Of a DNA stretch of 33,389 nt, positions 9,341 through 17,308 are shown piece by piece (within the stretch, counting starts at the first letter, position 1; every line of letters begins with the position of its first letter). Where the stretch lies: the NCBI GenBank assembly GCA_026709135.1, contig JAPOTO010000107.1, forward strand, positions 1 to 33,389, in the 5' to 3' direction. The notes under the pieces are model-generated. The model was not told the DNA's origin, searched no databases, and was given only the letters and a program-made list of their open reading frames with translations. Made by a program: the position numbers and the translations under genes. The stretch is from Gammaproteobacteria bacterium (GTDB lineage Bacteria; Pseudomonadota; Gammaproteobacteria; Pseudomonadales; Pseudohongiellaceae).

Positions 9341-10804
9341 ATGTTGCGGCTAAACGTCACCGAGCTGTCGGCCGAGCTGTCCCGCGGCGCCTTTTCCAGC
9401 GTCGAACTCGTCCGCGCCTGCCTTGAGCGAATCCAGCGGCGGAACCCCAGCCTCAACGCCTTCATCTCCATCTGCGAGGAATCGGCCCTCGCCGAGGCGG
9501 CAGCGGCGGACGCGGCCCGGGCCGCGGGTGATTCGAAGCCGCTGCTCGGCATCCCGCTGGCGCACAAGGACATCTTCTGCACCCGCGGCTTGGCCACGAC
9601 TTGCGGCTCGCGCATGCTGCGCGACTTCGTGCCGCCCTACGACGCCGGCGTCGTCGAGCGGCTGCGCGGGGCCGGCGCGGTGCTCATCGGCAAAACCAAT
9701 ATGGACGAGTTCGCCATGGGCTCGTCGAATGAAACGAGCTTCTTCGGGCCGGCGCGCAACCCGCATGATCCGGGCCGGGTTCCCGGCGGCTCCTCCGGCG
9801 GTTCCGCCGCCGCGGTGGCTGGCGGGCTGTGCCCCATGGCCACCGGCACCGACACCGGCGGCTCGATCCGCCAGCCGGCTTCATTCTGTGGCATTACCGG
9901 CTTCAAGCCGAGCTATGGCCGGGTTTCGCGCTGGGGCATGATCGCCTTCGCTTCGAGCCTCGACCAAGCCGGCACGCTGACCCGCAGCGCCGCCGACGCG
10001 GCCCTGATGATGCGGGCGATGGCCGGCCTCGACCCGCGCGATTCGACCAGCGTGGACCGGCCGGTGGAGGATTACGCGAGCGAATTGGAGCGCCCCCTGC
10101 GGGGCCTGCGGGTGGGCGTTCCGGCGCCGCATTTCGCCGAGGGGCTCAGCCCCGGCGTCGAGCGGGGCATTCGCGCGGCGCTTGCGGAACTCGAAAAAGC
10201 CGGCGCGGAACTGATCGATATCGACTTGCCGAACAACCACCTCTCGGTTCCGGCCTATTATGTCGTGGCGCCGGCGGAGGCTTCGGCCAATTTGTCGCGC
10301 TACGACGGCGTGCGCTACGGCCACCGCTGCGAGAATCCGGTGGACCTCGATGACTTGTACACCCGCAGCCGCAGCGAGGGCTTCGGCGACGAAGTGAAGC
10401 GGCGCATTCTGGTGGGCACCTACGCTTTGTCCGCCGGCTACTACGACGCCTACTACCGCAAGGCCCAGCGCATCCGGCGGCTGATCCGGCGGGATTTCAC
10501 CGAGGCCTTCACCAAGGTTGACGTGATCGCCGGGCCGACTTCGCCCCACGTGGCCTTCCCCCACGGCGCCAAGGCCGACCCGGTGGAGATGTATCTCGAG
10601 GACATCTTCACCATCGCCGTCAATCTCGCCGGGCTGCCGGGCATTTCGGTCCCTGCCGGTTTCGAGGATGGCCTGCCTTTCGGCCTGCAAATCATCGGCC
10701 CGGACTTCGGCGAGGCGCGGCTGCTCAATGTCGCCCACCAGTTCCAGCAATTGACCGACTGGCACCGCCGCCTGCCGGCGGACGCCGCCGGGGAGGCAAG
10801 CTGA
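9341..10804 (+). CDS. gatA: Asp-tRNA(Asn)/Glu-tRNA(Gln) amidotransferase subunit A
   Basis: GatA (487 residues) is the amidase-signature subunit that releases ammonia from glutamine for transamidation. The Ser-cisSer-Lys triad is present with the spacing of known GatA enzymes: K76 in [10 protein letters not shown]151 in [13 protein letters not shown] and S175 in [11 protein letters not shown]. The frame is open 59 codons upstream, but that part overlaps gatC and is a shadow; the ATG at 9341 gives [13 protein letters not shown], the normal N-terminus. The stop and the gatB ATG are separated by one base, indicating coupled translation. Confidence 0.97.
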   Translation: MLRLNVTELSAELSRGAFSSVELVRACLERIQRRNPSLNAFISICEESALAEAAAADAARAAGDSKPLLGIPLAHKDIFCTRGLATTCGSRMLRDFVPPYDAGVVERLRGAGAVLIGKTNMDEFAMGSSNETSFFGPARNPHDPGRVPGGSSGGSAAAVAGGLCPMATGTDTGGSIRQPASFCGITGFKPSYGRVSRWGMIAFASSLDQAGTLTRSAADAALMMRAMAGLDPRDSTSVDRPVEDYASELERPLRGLRVGVPAPHFAEGLSPGVERGIRAALAELEKAGAELIDIDLPNNHLSVPAYYVVAPAEASANLSRYDGVRYGHRCENPVDLDDLYTRSRSEGFGDEVKRRILVGTYALSAGYYDAYYRKAQRIRRLIRRDFTEAFTKVDVIAGPTSPHVAFPHGAKADPVEMYLEDIFTIAVNLAGLPGISVPAGFEDGLPFGLQIIGPDFGEARLLNVAHQFQQLTDWHRRLPADAAGEAS

Positions 10805-10805
10805 C

Positions 10806-12239
<1,434 letters not shown>

Positions 12240-12287
12240 GAGCTAGTGCGAAAACCGATGGAGCGGGTTGATGTTGCGCCAAGAACC

Positions 12288-12582
12288 CGTCCGCTGCGGA
12301 CTCGCGCCGTTCAAGACCCCCACTCGTGCAGGTCACAAGCATCGTGCATTACCAGTCACGCTCGCCTTCAACGAACTCAGCGGCGTCCCCATACACCCCC
12401 TTTCCCGACCCACGCAGAGAGGAAATGCTCTTCACATTATCCTCTCGCAGATACGACAGCGGAACAATCGCGGCGCAGGGCACACCTCGTTTCCGAACGA
12501 TTGTGACCAGCCTTTTGGTCCGAGCCCGATCAAGCAGTTCCGGCAGTTTCTGCCGCGCTTCTTCGGCGTCTATTTCATACAT
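12288..12582. repeat. Diverged direct repeat A, copy 1 (phd gene plus 3' flank)
   Basis: This segment matches 13989-14281 in the same orientation. Similarity covers the whole phd antitoxin gene and about 60 bp beyond its 3' end: CGTCCGCTG with CGGACTCGCGCCGTTCAA here corresponds to CGTCCACTG and CGGACTCACGCAGTTCAG in copy 2, with a 7-bp difference between the two blocks. Many substitutions and several indels separate the copies, so the duplication is old. Confidence 0.8.
12349..12582 (-). CDS. Phd/YefM-family antitoxin, orphan
   Basis: This encodes a 77-residue antitoxin-like protein of the Phd/YefM family. The N-terminal half is diagnostic: MYEIDAEEARQKLPELLDRA, then VTIVRKRGVPCAAIVPLS, which in the family forms the dimeric DNA-binding fold. 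The C-terminal tail (SISSLRGSGKGVYGDAAEFV) would be the toxin-binding part. An AGGAG ribosome-binding site lies 9 nt before the ATG. In such modules a PIN, Doc or RelE toxin gene follows directly, but only 109 bp remain before the gatB stop on the other strand and no toxin can be read there. The gene is therefore an orphan, and it is the intact partner of the damaged copy at 14045-14281. Confidence 0.85.
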   Translation of the reverse strand: MYEIDAEEARQKLPELLDRARTKRLVTIVRKRGVPCAAIVPLSYLREDNVKSISSLRGSGKGVYGDAAEFVEGERDW

Positions 12583-12691
12583 GCGGGATTTCTCCTGGTG
12601 CCATGCTCAGCCAGCAGCACGGCCAGAGGGCTGCCTCCGGCTATGTGCGGCGCCACAACGTCGGATGCCAGACTCCGGGGTGGACGCCCGC

Positions 12692-12925
12692 TCATGCGTG
12701 GTAGGCGGATACTTCCAACGTCATAGAGCGCTCGGGCTTGCCGTCACCGTGCAGGCGATGCCGAATGCCCTCCGCCACTGCGGCGTCGAAGGTCTTTTCG
12801 CCACATTTGGCGCACACGGTGGCAGGGGTGTCTTCGACCAGCATATAACGGTCTCCGACATGGAACACCTCCGCCACCGACTCTTGGCGAAAATCGCTGC
12901 CACCGCATACATCACAAATAGGCAC
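12692..12925 (-). CDS. YgiT-type zinc-finger protein, predicted antitoxin
   Basis: This encodes a 77-residue protein with the YgiT/MqsA-type zinc finger: CxxC pairs at C4/C7 and C38/C41 flanking a short beta segment (VGDRYMLVEDTPATVCAKCGE). It lacks the C-terminal helix-turn-helix of full MqsA. Small proteins of this kind are commonly encoded just downstream of a DUF4258 protein and are thought to be antitoxins. I place the start at the GTG at 12925 because AAGGAG lies 9 nt upstream and it sits 2 bp after the DUF4258 stop; an ATG 33 bp further upstream overlaps the toxin frame and is less likely. The DUF4258 partner is truncated, so this antitoxin no longer has a whole toxin here. Confidence 0.8.
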   Translation of the reverse strand: MPICDVCGGSDFRQESVAEVFHVGDRYMLVEDTPATVCAKCGEKTFDAAVAEGIRHRLHGDGKPERSMTLEVSAYHA

Positions 12926-12927
12926 GT

Positions 12928-13092
12928 CTATCTTCTCCTTCGGGTGTAGTCGAGCCATTCCGCCGGGTCCGGCCCATACAGGGTAATGATTTTCGGCACC
13001 CGTGACGGATGCCGCGATACCTGAATACGCAACGGCCGGCCCACCGATATAAAGCCGCCGCGTCGCAAACCACGGGCTGGACAATTCTCGGT
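12928..13092 (-). pseudogene. DUF4258 toxin-like gene, C-terminal remnant
   Basis: The 54 codons before the TAG at 12928 read as the C-terminal part of a DUF4258 protein: SVGRPLRIQVSRHPSRVPKI is followed by ITLYGPDPAEWLDYTRRRR, the family's closing strand and tail. No start codon or N-terminal helix precedes it. Going upstream in the same frame one meets a TGA and then the AbiEii remnant. The gene therefore lost its 5' part, most likely by a deletion that joined it to abiEii. It lies 2 bp upstream of the YgiT-type antitoxin gene, the arrangement expected for a DUF4258/YgiT pair. I identified it by reading the frame by eye; a profile search would confirm it. Confidence 0.72.
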
Positions 13093-13227
13093 TCACCAGC
13101 CGAGCGCGGCAACGACCCAGATGTCATTTTCGATCAGGAATGCGCGGCGATGGCTTTTGTCCTGGGCCACCCTGAGCGCGTCGCGCCGGTCTCCGGCGGA
13201 AAGAAACTGAAACCGCGTTTCAGGCAC
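13093..13227 (-). pseudogene. AbiEii nucleotidyltransferase toxin, N-terminal remnant
   Basis: A GTG at 13227 overlaps the abiEi stop and opens a 44-codon frame: PETRFQFLSAGDRRDALRVA, then HRRAFLIENDIWVVAALGW and TGA. This corresponds to the N-terminus of AbiEii/AbiGii toxins, which typically read LSxxDRREaLevA followed by LLEKDVWVVWAL. AbiEii is a nucleotidyltransferase toxin of about 250-300 residues whose catalytic motifs come later and are absent here. The overlap with abiEi is the normal operon arrangement. The gene is truncated at the junction with the DUF4258 remnant and cannot be active. Confidence 0.72.
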
Positions 13228-13816
13228 GGGACAGTTTCGCGCTGACAGGCTCCGCCATCCAGTTTGGCATGAGCGCCCTCGCGGCCGACAATTCCTCCAT
13301 CTCGCTTTTGGTGAGCGTGGGCATGATGGCGCCCAGGCGCTCCTCAACCTCTTCAGGCCCGAGCCACGCCAGGGCGCGGATGACCGCGCCGGCTTTCCCG
13401 CGGGGCGCCGCAAGCAGCCAGCGCGGCGCGTGGCGCAACTCGACCGTCAGGCCGCCAAAGCGCAGCTTCCGGCTGCGGCCGGAAGTCAGATGGACCTCGC
13501 GAACCGGGTTTTGGGTGGTGAGCCCGAGCTGGTTTGCCGCCGCGCCGCCGCAGGGGACGATGGTTTCGCCCCATAGCGCGGCGAGGGCGTCCACCGCCTT
13601 GCCAACATTGGGCGGGCAAGAGCCGAACCGGGTTTCGACGGGACACATGTACACGCCATGGCAGACGCGCAGAAGCCTGCCGGCCCGCGCGAGCCGGGAA
13701 AGCGCCTGATCGATCGCCGCGCGATTGCCCAGATGGAGCAGGGCGCCGGGACAGACTGGCGTCGCCTCGGGCAGGGATTCCGCATGCGCCATGATTCGCT
13801 TGGGCAATTCCGGCAC
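13220..13816 (-). CDS. AbiEi-like antitoxin (DUF6088 type)
   Basis: This encodes a 198-residue protein of the AbiEi/DUF6088 antitoxin type. The N-terminal winged helix is visible (HLGNRAAIDQALSRLARAG, then RVCHGVYMCP), followed by the C-terminal antitoxin domain with a GGAAANQLGLTTQNP block and a strand-rich part (RKLRFGGLTVELRHAPRWLL). AbiEi represses its own operon and counteracts AbiEii in type IV systems. The start is the GTG at 13816 with GGAGG at 9 nt; an extended -10 promoter lies about 40 nt upstream. The cognate toxin directly downstream is reduced to 44 codons. The last 90 bp or so of this gene recur next to ftsZ at 15903-15994. Confidence 0.83.
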   Translation of the reverse strand: MPELPKRIMAHAESLPEATPVCPGALLHLGNRAAIDQALSRLARAGRLLRVCHGVYMCPVETRFGSCPPNVGKAVDALAALWGETIVPCGGAAANQLGLTTQNPVREVHLTSGRSRKLRFGGLTVELRHAPRWLLAAPRGKAGAVIRALAWLGPEEVEERLGAIMPTLTKSEMEELSAARALMPNWMAEPVSAKLSRA

Positions 13817-13857
13817 CGGTGGTTTCCTCCGATTTCGATGTCAGATTGACGATGTGG

Positions 13858-13866
13858 ATAATACCA
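13858..13866 (-). promoter_or_regulatory. Extended -10 promoter element of the abiEi operon
   Basis: On the minus strand TGGTATTAT matches an extended -10 element (TGnTATAAT with one mismatch), about 42 nt before the abiEi GTG. There is no good -35, as is usual for extended -10 promoters. This would drive abiEi and the remnants and antitoxins behind it. The rest of 13817-13988 shows nothing else I can name. Confidence 0.45.
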
Positions 13867-13988
13867 TCAAATGCCGAAATGCGGCAGGAGCCCCTTGACC
13901 GCCCGCGGGTGTGCCAGCGGCGTCGAATACCCTGCATGGTGGGCGAGGAGATCGGAGGGCAGCTTCATTTTCAGACCCCTTCATGTCT

Positions 13989-14281
13989 CGTCCACTGTGG
14001 CCAGCGGACTCACGCAGTTCAGGCTCTCAGCCCCCACACGCGCATCACCAGTCACGCTTGCTTTCGATGAATTTACTGGCATCCCCATACATACCCGCCC
14101 CTGAACCGCGAAGCAAGGAGGTGCTCATCAAATTGTCCTGCCGAATATGCGACAGCGGAACAATCGCCGCACAGGGAACAACCCTGCTTCCGAATAGTAA
14201 TAACAAGCCCTTAGTCCCGGACCCCCAATCACGCAACGCCAGCGGTCTCCTTCTCGCTTCCCCGACATCTATCTGGTGCAT
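13989..14281. repeat. Diverged direct repeat A, copy 2
   Basis: This is the second copy of the segment at 12288-12582, in the same orientation. The ends of the phd gene are the best conserved parts (CCAGTCACGCT at the 3' end; the AACAATCGC and CAGGG blocks in the middle). See the pseudogene entry for the coding consequences. Confidence 0.8.
14045..14281 (-). pseudogene. Second Phd/YefM antitoxin copy, internally frameshifted
   Basis: A 78-codon open frame aligns with the phd gene at 12349-12582 at both ends: MHQIDVGEARR matches MYEIDAEEARQ, and VPCAAIVPLSHIRQDN onward to RDW matches throughout. The middle (RPLALRDWGSGTKGLLLLFGSR) does not match, yet another frame of the same DNA reads GLVITIRKQG, equivalent to RLVTIVRKRG of the first copy. 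Thus two compensating indels shifted and then restored the frame, replacing the core of the DNA-binding fold. The total is one codon longer than copy 1. It is probably a non-functional relic, although it remains fully open. No toxin gene follows it. Confidence 0.75.
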
Positions 14282-14481
14282 GGCCGCATGCTTATGTATC
14301 ATTCGGACAGTCCACTCACAGGTGCGCATGTTTGCGATGGAATTACCATGTCCAAGCTTGGCATAGAATCATAACAGGAAACAACAATAAGATAAGCATG
14401 CTACCCAAATGATGGTAAACTTCTTCTTCTATGAGCCGATAACCCTACAAATGATAATGGCAGGCGACTATAGGATTTTTT
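14282..14481. other. AT-rich intergenic segment upstream of the restriction gene
   Basis: This stretch is markedly richer in A and T than the flanking core genes, like the restriction and methylase genes that follow, and marks the left edge of the foreign insert. It ends with AGGA at 6 nt before the restriction-gene ATG. I see no coding frame, no obvious C-protein box and no terminator. Confidence 0.5.
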
Positions 14482-15072
14482 ATGGGCAGCAATGAATTGC
14501 GATTGCGGGAGAATTGGCAAACACACTCTGGCAGGTTATCGATAACTGCGGAGCATGATTTCTATTCTGTGTTATCTTTTTTGCTCGAAGGAATAAGTTA
14601 TAGACTGGTGGATAAGCCAAATGACTTTGCCAACATATACGAAGATTGGCCCTTGAGCGACAAAGATTACGAGCAGATATATAATCCTGATAAAGCTTAC
14701 AGGCACGGATTTACGCCAGATTATTCTATAGAGAATCTAGAGACCGGCAAGAAGATTTATGTTGAGGTTAAAAGGCAAGATGGATGGATTGAAGGCCTCC
14801 CGAGAAGTGCGGGAAGAGGAAATGCGCATGAAAGGTTTTGCAAGTATTTCACGCCTGGACTGGACAAGATTCTCAGGGAAAAAAGCGGTATAAACAAGGC
14901 ATTACCGTTTTGGATTGTCTTTATCGGCAATATAACAAGAGATCCTTGCCGGGTAAGGGAGATTACTTGCTGGTTCGATGAATACACTGATAACTTCTTT
15001 TTCTGGCGCAACAACGACGCCGACGCGCTATGTGAACACTTTATTGACAGAATCAGCCCGCTGCTAGATTGA
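14482..15072 (+). CDS. MunI-like type II restriction endonuclease (probable CAATTG specificity)
   Basis: This encodes a 196-residue protein that I recognise as a relative of MunI, an EcoRI-like enzyme cutting C^AATTG. The PD-(D/E)xK active site is clear: P79-D80 in HGFTPDYSIEN, then E95 and K97 in YVEVKRQDGW. The spacings (15 and 2) equal those of D83, E98 and K100 in MunI. The following block (SAGRGNAHER at 109-118, FTPGL, then LPFWIVFIGNITRDPCRVRE) also matches MunI and includes its DNA-contact region. The start is supported by AGGA 6 nt upstream. The gene is AT-rich compared with its surroundings, so it was likely acquired. It converges on its methyltransferase with a 20-bp tail overlap. 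Specificity is inferred from the family. Confidence 0.88.
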   Translation: MGSNELRLRENWQTHSGRLSITAEHDFYSVLSFLLEGISYRLVDKPNDFANIYEDWPLSDKDYEQIYNPDKAYRHGFTPDYSIENLETGKKIYVEVKRQDGWIEGLPRSAGRGNAHERFCKYFTPGLDKILREKSGINKALPFWIVFIGNITRDPCRVREITCWFDEYTDNFFFWRNNDADALCEHFIDRISPLLD

Positions 15073-15724
15073 ACTCATCAGCCAATAAGCTCTCTAGTCC
15101 CCAAGCATCCCAACCTCGCCGCTTATGCCTTGCAAACAATTCGATTTTCCGTTGTAGCGGAAACATTTTCTCAATTCTGCCAGCAATCTCCTCCGGTTTC
15201 TGGCTGTGCGGCCCTCTTGGTTTTTCCAATAGCTGCTTTATATTTCGGGCACCCCTAGGCTTCGGGATTCGTCCTTTTTTGAACAACAAACACAATTCGC
15301 AATATGACAAAGTATACTGCCCGGGGTTGTGATTCATTTTGTTCCAAACAAAAGCAACAGTCTTGTATTCAAAACCCCATGCTTTACCCAATGATATTGC
15401 TTGCTCTAAATGTGGACTGCTGCTCCACATAAATAGCAATGCGTCTTCTTCTGAAATACTCTCTATCGAAAGAGTCATCAGATCTTTTGTAGGAAGCGTT
15501 GGATACTTGAAGCATGCGGAGCTTATGAATATCTCTCTCTCCCAGCCAGGATTTTCCTTCGACATTCCACTACGATCAAATTGCATCTTTCCATTGTAAT
15601 GCCAAGGCGGATCAGCGTAGATAACCGCATATTTCTCTTTCGGTAATGCAGGAAAAATCTGAAGCAAAGGGTTCTCCCTTTGCTTCACTTTAAACTTCTC
15701 ATTGTAGATGGAGTAGCTGCTCAT
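15053..15724 (-). CDS. MunI-like DNA adenine-N6 methyltransferase (MT-A70 family)
   Basis: This encodes a 223-residue methyltransferase of the MT-A70 fold, the group to which bacterial M.MunI belongs. The catalytic DPPW motif is at 38-41 (VIYADPPWHYNG), followed by LLFMWSSSPHLEQA, a VAFVWNKMN strand and SYCELCLLFKKG. It should methylate adenine in the site cut by the neighbouring nuclease and so protect the host. I start at the ATG at 15724 (MSSYSIYNEK), which has GGGGA 6 nt upstream; an ATG 15 bp further up is an alternative. The gene is AT-rich, convergent with the endonuclease gene and overlaps its 3' end by 20 bp. It lies on the same strand as ftsZ, about 280 bp downstream, so it may also receive read-through from the dcw operon. 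Confidence 0.88.
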   Translation of the reverse strand: MSSYSIYNEKFKVKQRENPLLQIFPALPKEKYAVIYADPPWHYNGKMQFDRSGMSKENPGWEREIFISSACFKYPTLPTKDLMTLSIESISEEDALLFMWSSSPHLEQAISLGKAWGFEYKTVAFVWNKMNHNPGQYTLSYCELCLLFKKGRIPKPRGARNIKQLLEKPRGPHSQKPEEIAGRIEKMFPLQRKIELFARHKRRGWDAWGLESLLADEFNLAAG

Positions 15725-15809
15725 ACACAATCCCCGCATTCACTGGGATAGCCTAGCATACTCCCGCATGCTTGAACAGATTTTTGTAGCGGCTCAGCAC
15801 ATAAGGCTA

Positions 15810-15879
15810 AATAACCGGAGCGAAGTGCGCCAGCCGAGCCGCCGAGCCATGCGGCGCAATGCCCTTCGGTTATTGCGCC
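15810..15879. repeat. REP/MITE-like inverted-repeat element
   Basis: Two imperfect 22-bp arms face each other: 15810-15831 begins AATAACCGGAGCGAAG and 15853-15874 ends CCCTTCGGTTATT, with 21 bp between them. The right arm overlaps a tight hairpin, GGCGCAAT (15853-15860) and ATTGCGCC (15872-15879), with an 11-nt loop. Small elements of this kind are dispersed in many gammaproteobacterial genomes. It lies between ftsZ and the methylase gene and could also attenuate read-through. Confidence 0.6.
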
Positions 15880-15902
15880 CTACTGGGGGCTGCCCCGCCG
15901 CA

Positions 15903-15994
15903 AGGCTCCACCATCTAGTTTGGCATGAGAGCCCCTCGCGGCCGACAATTCCTCCATCTCGCCCTTGGTGAGCGTGGGCATGATGGCGCCCAGG
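15903..15994 (-). pseudogene. Fragment of a second abiEi 3' end (direct repeat B)
   Basis: These 92 bp match 13247-13337 in the same orientation with about five substitutions and one 1-bp insertion. The match covers the codons for roughly the last 30 residues of AbiEi (PTLTKSEMEELSAARALMPN and following). The rest of the gene is absent. The fragment ends 10 bp from the ftsZ stop codon, so it marks the right edge of the accessory patch. With repeat A it implies that a phd-to-abiEi unit was once present twice. Confidence 0.82.
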
Positions 15995-16004
15995 CCGGCG
16001 GGGC

Positions 16005-17273
16005 TCAGTCTACGTTTTTGCGGAGGAAGGCGGGGATGTCGAGGAAATCGATGTTTGCGGCCTTTTTCAATTCGGGTTGCTCGGTGGCGGCGGCTGGTTC
16101 GGCGCTGGCGCCCTCCCGGGCTGGCGGCTGGCCGCGACCGGCGGGTTTTTGTGCCGCGGCGGCGGCGCGCCTGCCGGCGCCGGAACCATTGGTGTTCGCC
16201 CGCATCGGCCGGCGCGGCGTGAACTGCTGGCCGGCGCCACGGCCGGGGGGCGTTTCCTCCGCCTCTTCCGCCTCTTCACCGACGACGTGGAAGGCCTTGC
16301 CGCGCAGCCCCGTGGCGACGAAGGTGACCTGCACCTTGTCGCCGAGTTCGGGCTCGACGACCATGCCGGAAATCAGCATGTCGCGGTCGAGTTGGCAGGC
16401 TTCCTCGGCGACCCGGTGAACCGCCTGCAGGTCGTTGAGGGTGAGGTGCTGGCCGCCGCTGACATTGACGAGCAGGCCGCCGGCGCTGCTGATGTCGACA
16501 TTTTCAAGCAGCGGGCTCGAAATCGCGGCGCGGGCGGCGGCGGCGCCGGGATTGGGATCATCCCGCGAGGCGATGCCGGTTCCCATCATCGCCATGCCGC
16601 GCTTGGACATTACGGTTTTCACATCGGCGAAATCGACATTGATGTGGCCGGGCTTGGTGATGATGTCGGAAATGCCTTTCACCGCGTCGAGCAGCACATC
16701 GTTGGCGGCGGCGAAAGCGTTGACGATGGTGGTGTCCGGCGGCAGCACCTCGAGCAGTTTGGCGTTGGGCACGATGATGAGAGAGTCTACGTGTTCGGCG
16801 AGTTCGGCCACGCCTTTTTCCGCCACGGTGATGCGCTTGCGCTGCTCGAAGGGAAAGGGCCGGTTGACGATGGCCACAGTCAGGATGCCCATTTCCCGGG
16901 CGGATTCGGCGATGACCGGCGCGGCGCCGGTGCCGGTGCCGCCACCCATGCCGGCGGCGATGAACACCATGTCGCAGTCCTGCAGGGTCTCTTGGATCAC
17001 TTGCCGGTCTTCAAGGGCCGCGGCTTTGCCCACGTCCGGGTCCGCCCCCGCGCCGAGGCCCCGGGTGATTTTGCTGCCAAGCTGGATCTTGTTTTCCACG
17101 CTGAGCAGGCCAAGCGCCTGGGCGTCGGTGTTGGCGCAGTAGTATTTAACTCCGACGACACTGCGGCTGATCATGTGCTCCACCGCGTTGCCGCCGGCGC
17201 CGCCAACGCCGATCACCTTGATTCTCGCCGCGTGGGACGGGCTTTCCAGAACTTCGAATGTTTCTCTCGCCAT
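16005..17273 (-). CDS. ftsZ: Cell division protein FtsZ
   Basis: FtsZ (422 residues) is the tubulin-like GTPase that forms the Z-ring. The tubulin signature GGGTGTG is at 110-116 and the T7 synergy loop GHINVDFAD at 209-217. After the core, a variable Pro/Ala/Gly-rich linker runs to the conserved C-terminal peptide DIPAFLRKNVD, which binds FtsA and other partners. GAGGAG lies 8 nt before the ATG, giving the strong translation expected for this abundant protein. It is last in the dcw operon; lpxC, which normally follows, is absent and the accessory patch begins 10 bp after the stop. Confidence 0.98.
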   Translation of the reverse strand: MARETFEVLESPSHAARIKVIGVGGAGGNAVEHMISRSVVGVKYYCANTDAQALGLLSVENKIQLGSKITRGLGAGADPDVGKAAALEDRQVIQETLQDCDMVFIAAGMGGGTGTGAAPVIAESAREMGILTVAIVNRPFPFEQRKRITVAEKGVAELAEHVDSLIIVPNAKLLEVLPPDTTIVNAFAAANDVLLDAVKGISDIITKPGHINVDFADVKTVMSKRGMAMMGTGIASRDDPNPGAAAARAAISSPLLENVDISSAGGLLVNVSGGQHLTLNDLQAVHRVAEEACQLDRDMLISGMVVEPELGDKVQVTFVATGLRGKAFHVVGEEAEEAEETPPGRGAGQQFTPRRPMRANTNGSGAGRRAAAAAQKPAGRGQPPAREGASAEPAAATEQPELKKAANIDFLDIPAFLRKNVD

Positions 17274-17308
17274 TACTTCAACTCCTCATTTCAACGCCTG
17301 CCGGGCGT

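Noticed and set aside
12246..12300. Possible terminator after gatB (CGGGTT and AACCCG arms).
   Set aside because: The loop is 14 nt, the stem 6 bp, and no T-run follows on either strand.
12570..12695. A 41-codon frame starting with ATGA overlap at the end of the zinc-finger gene (SGRPPRSLASDVVAPHIAGG and onward) and reaching into the phd start.
   Set aside because: It is short, has no recognisable similarity and overlaps the phd ribosome-binding site and start; most likely chance in GC-rich DNA or an unidentifiable remnant.
15768..15971. A 67-codon plus-strand frame between the methylase gene and ftsZ.
   Set aside because: It runs through the REP-like hairpin and the antisense of the abiEi scrap, with no similarity or ribosome-binding site.
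12240..16004. CRISPR array, tRNA gene or integrase attachment site in the accessory patch.
   Set aside because: No regularly spaced short repeats, no tRNA-like cloverleaf and no integrase or transposase gene can be seen; the only repeats are the phd and abiEi duplications and the REP-like element.
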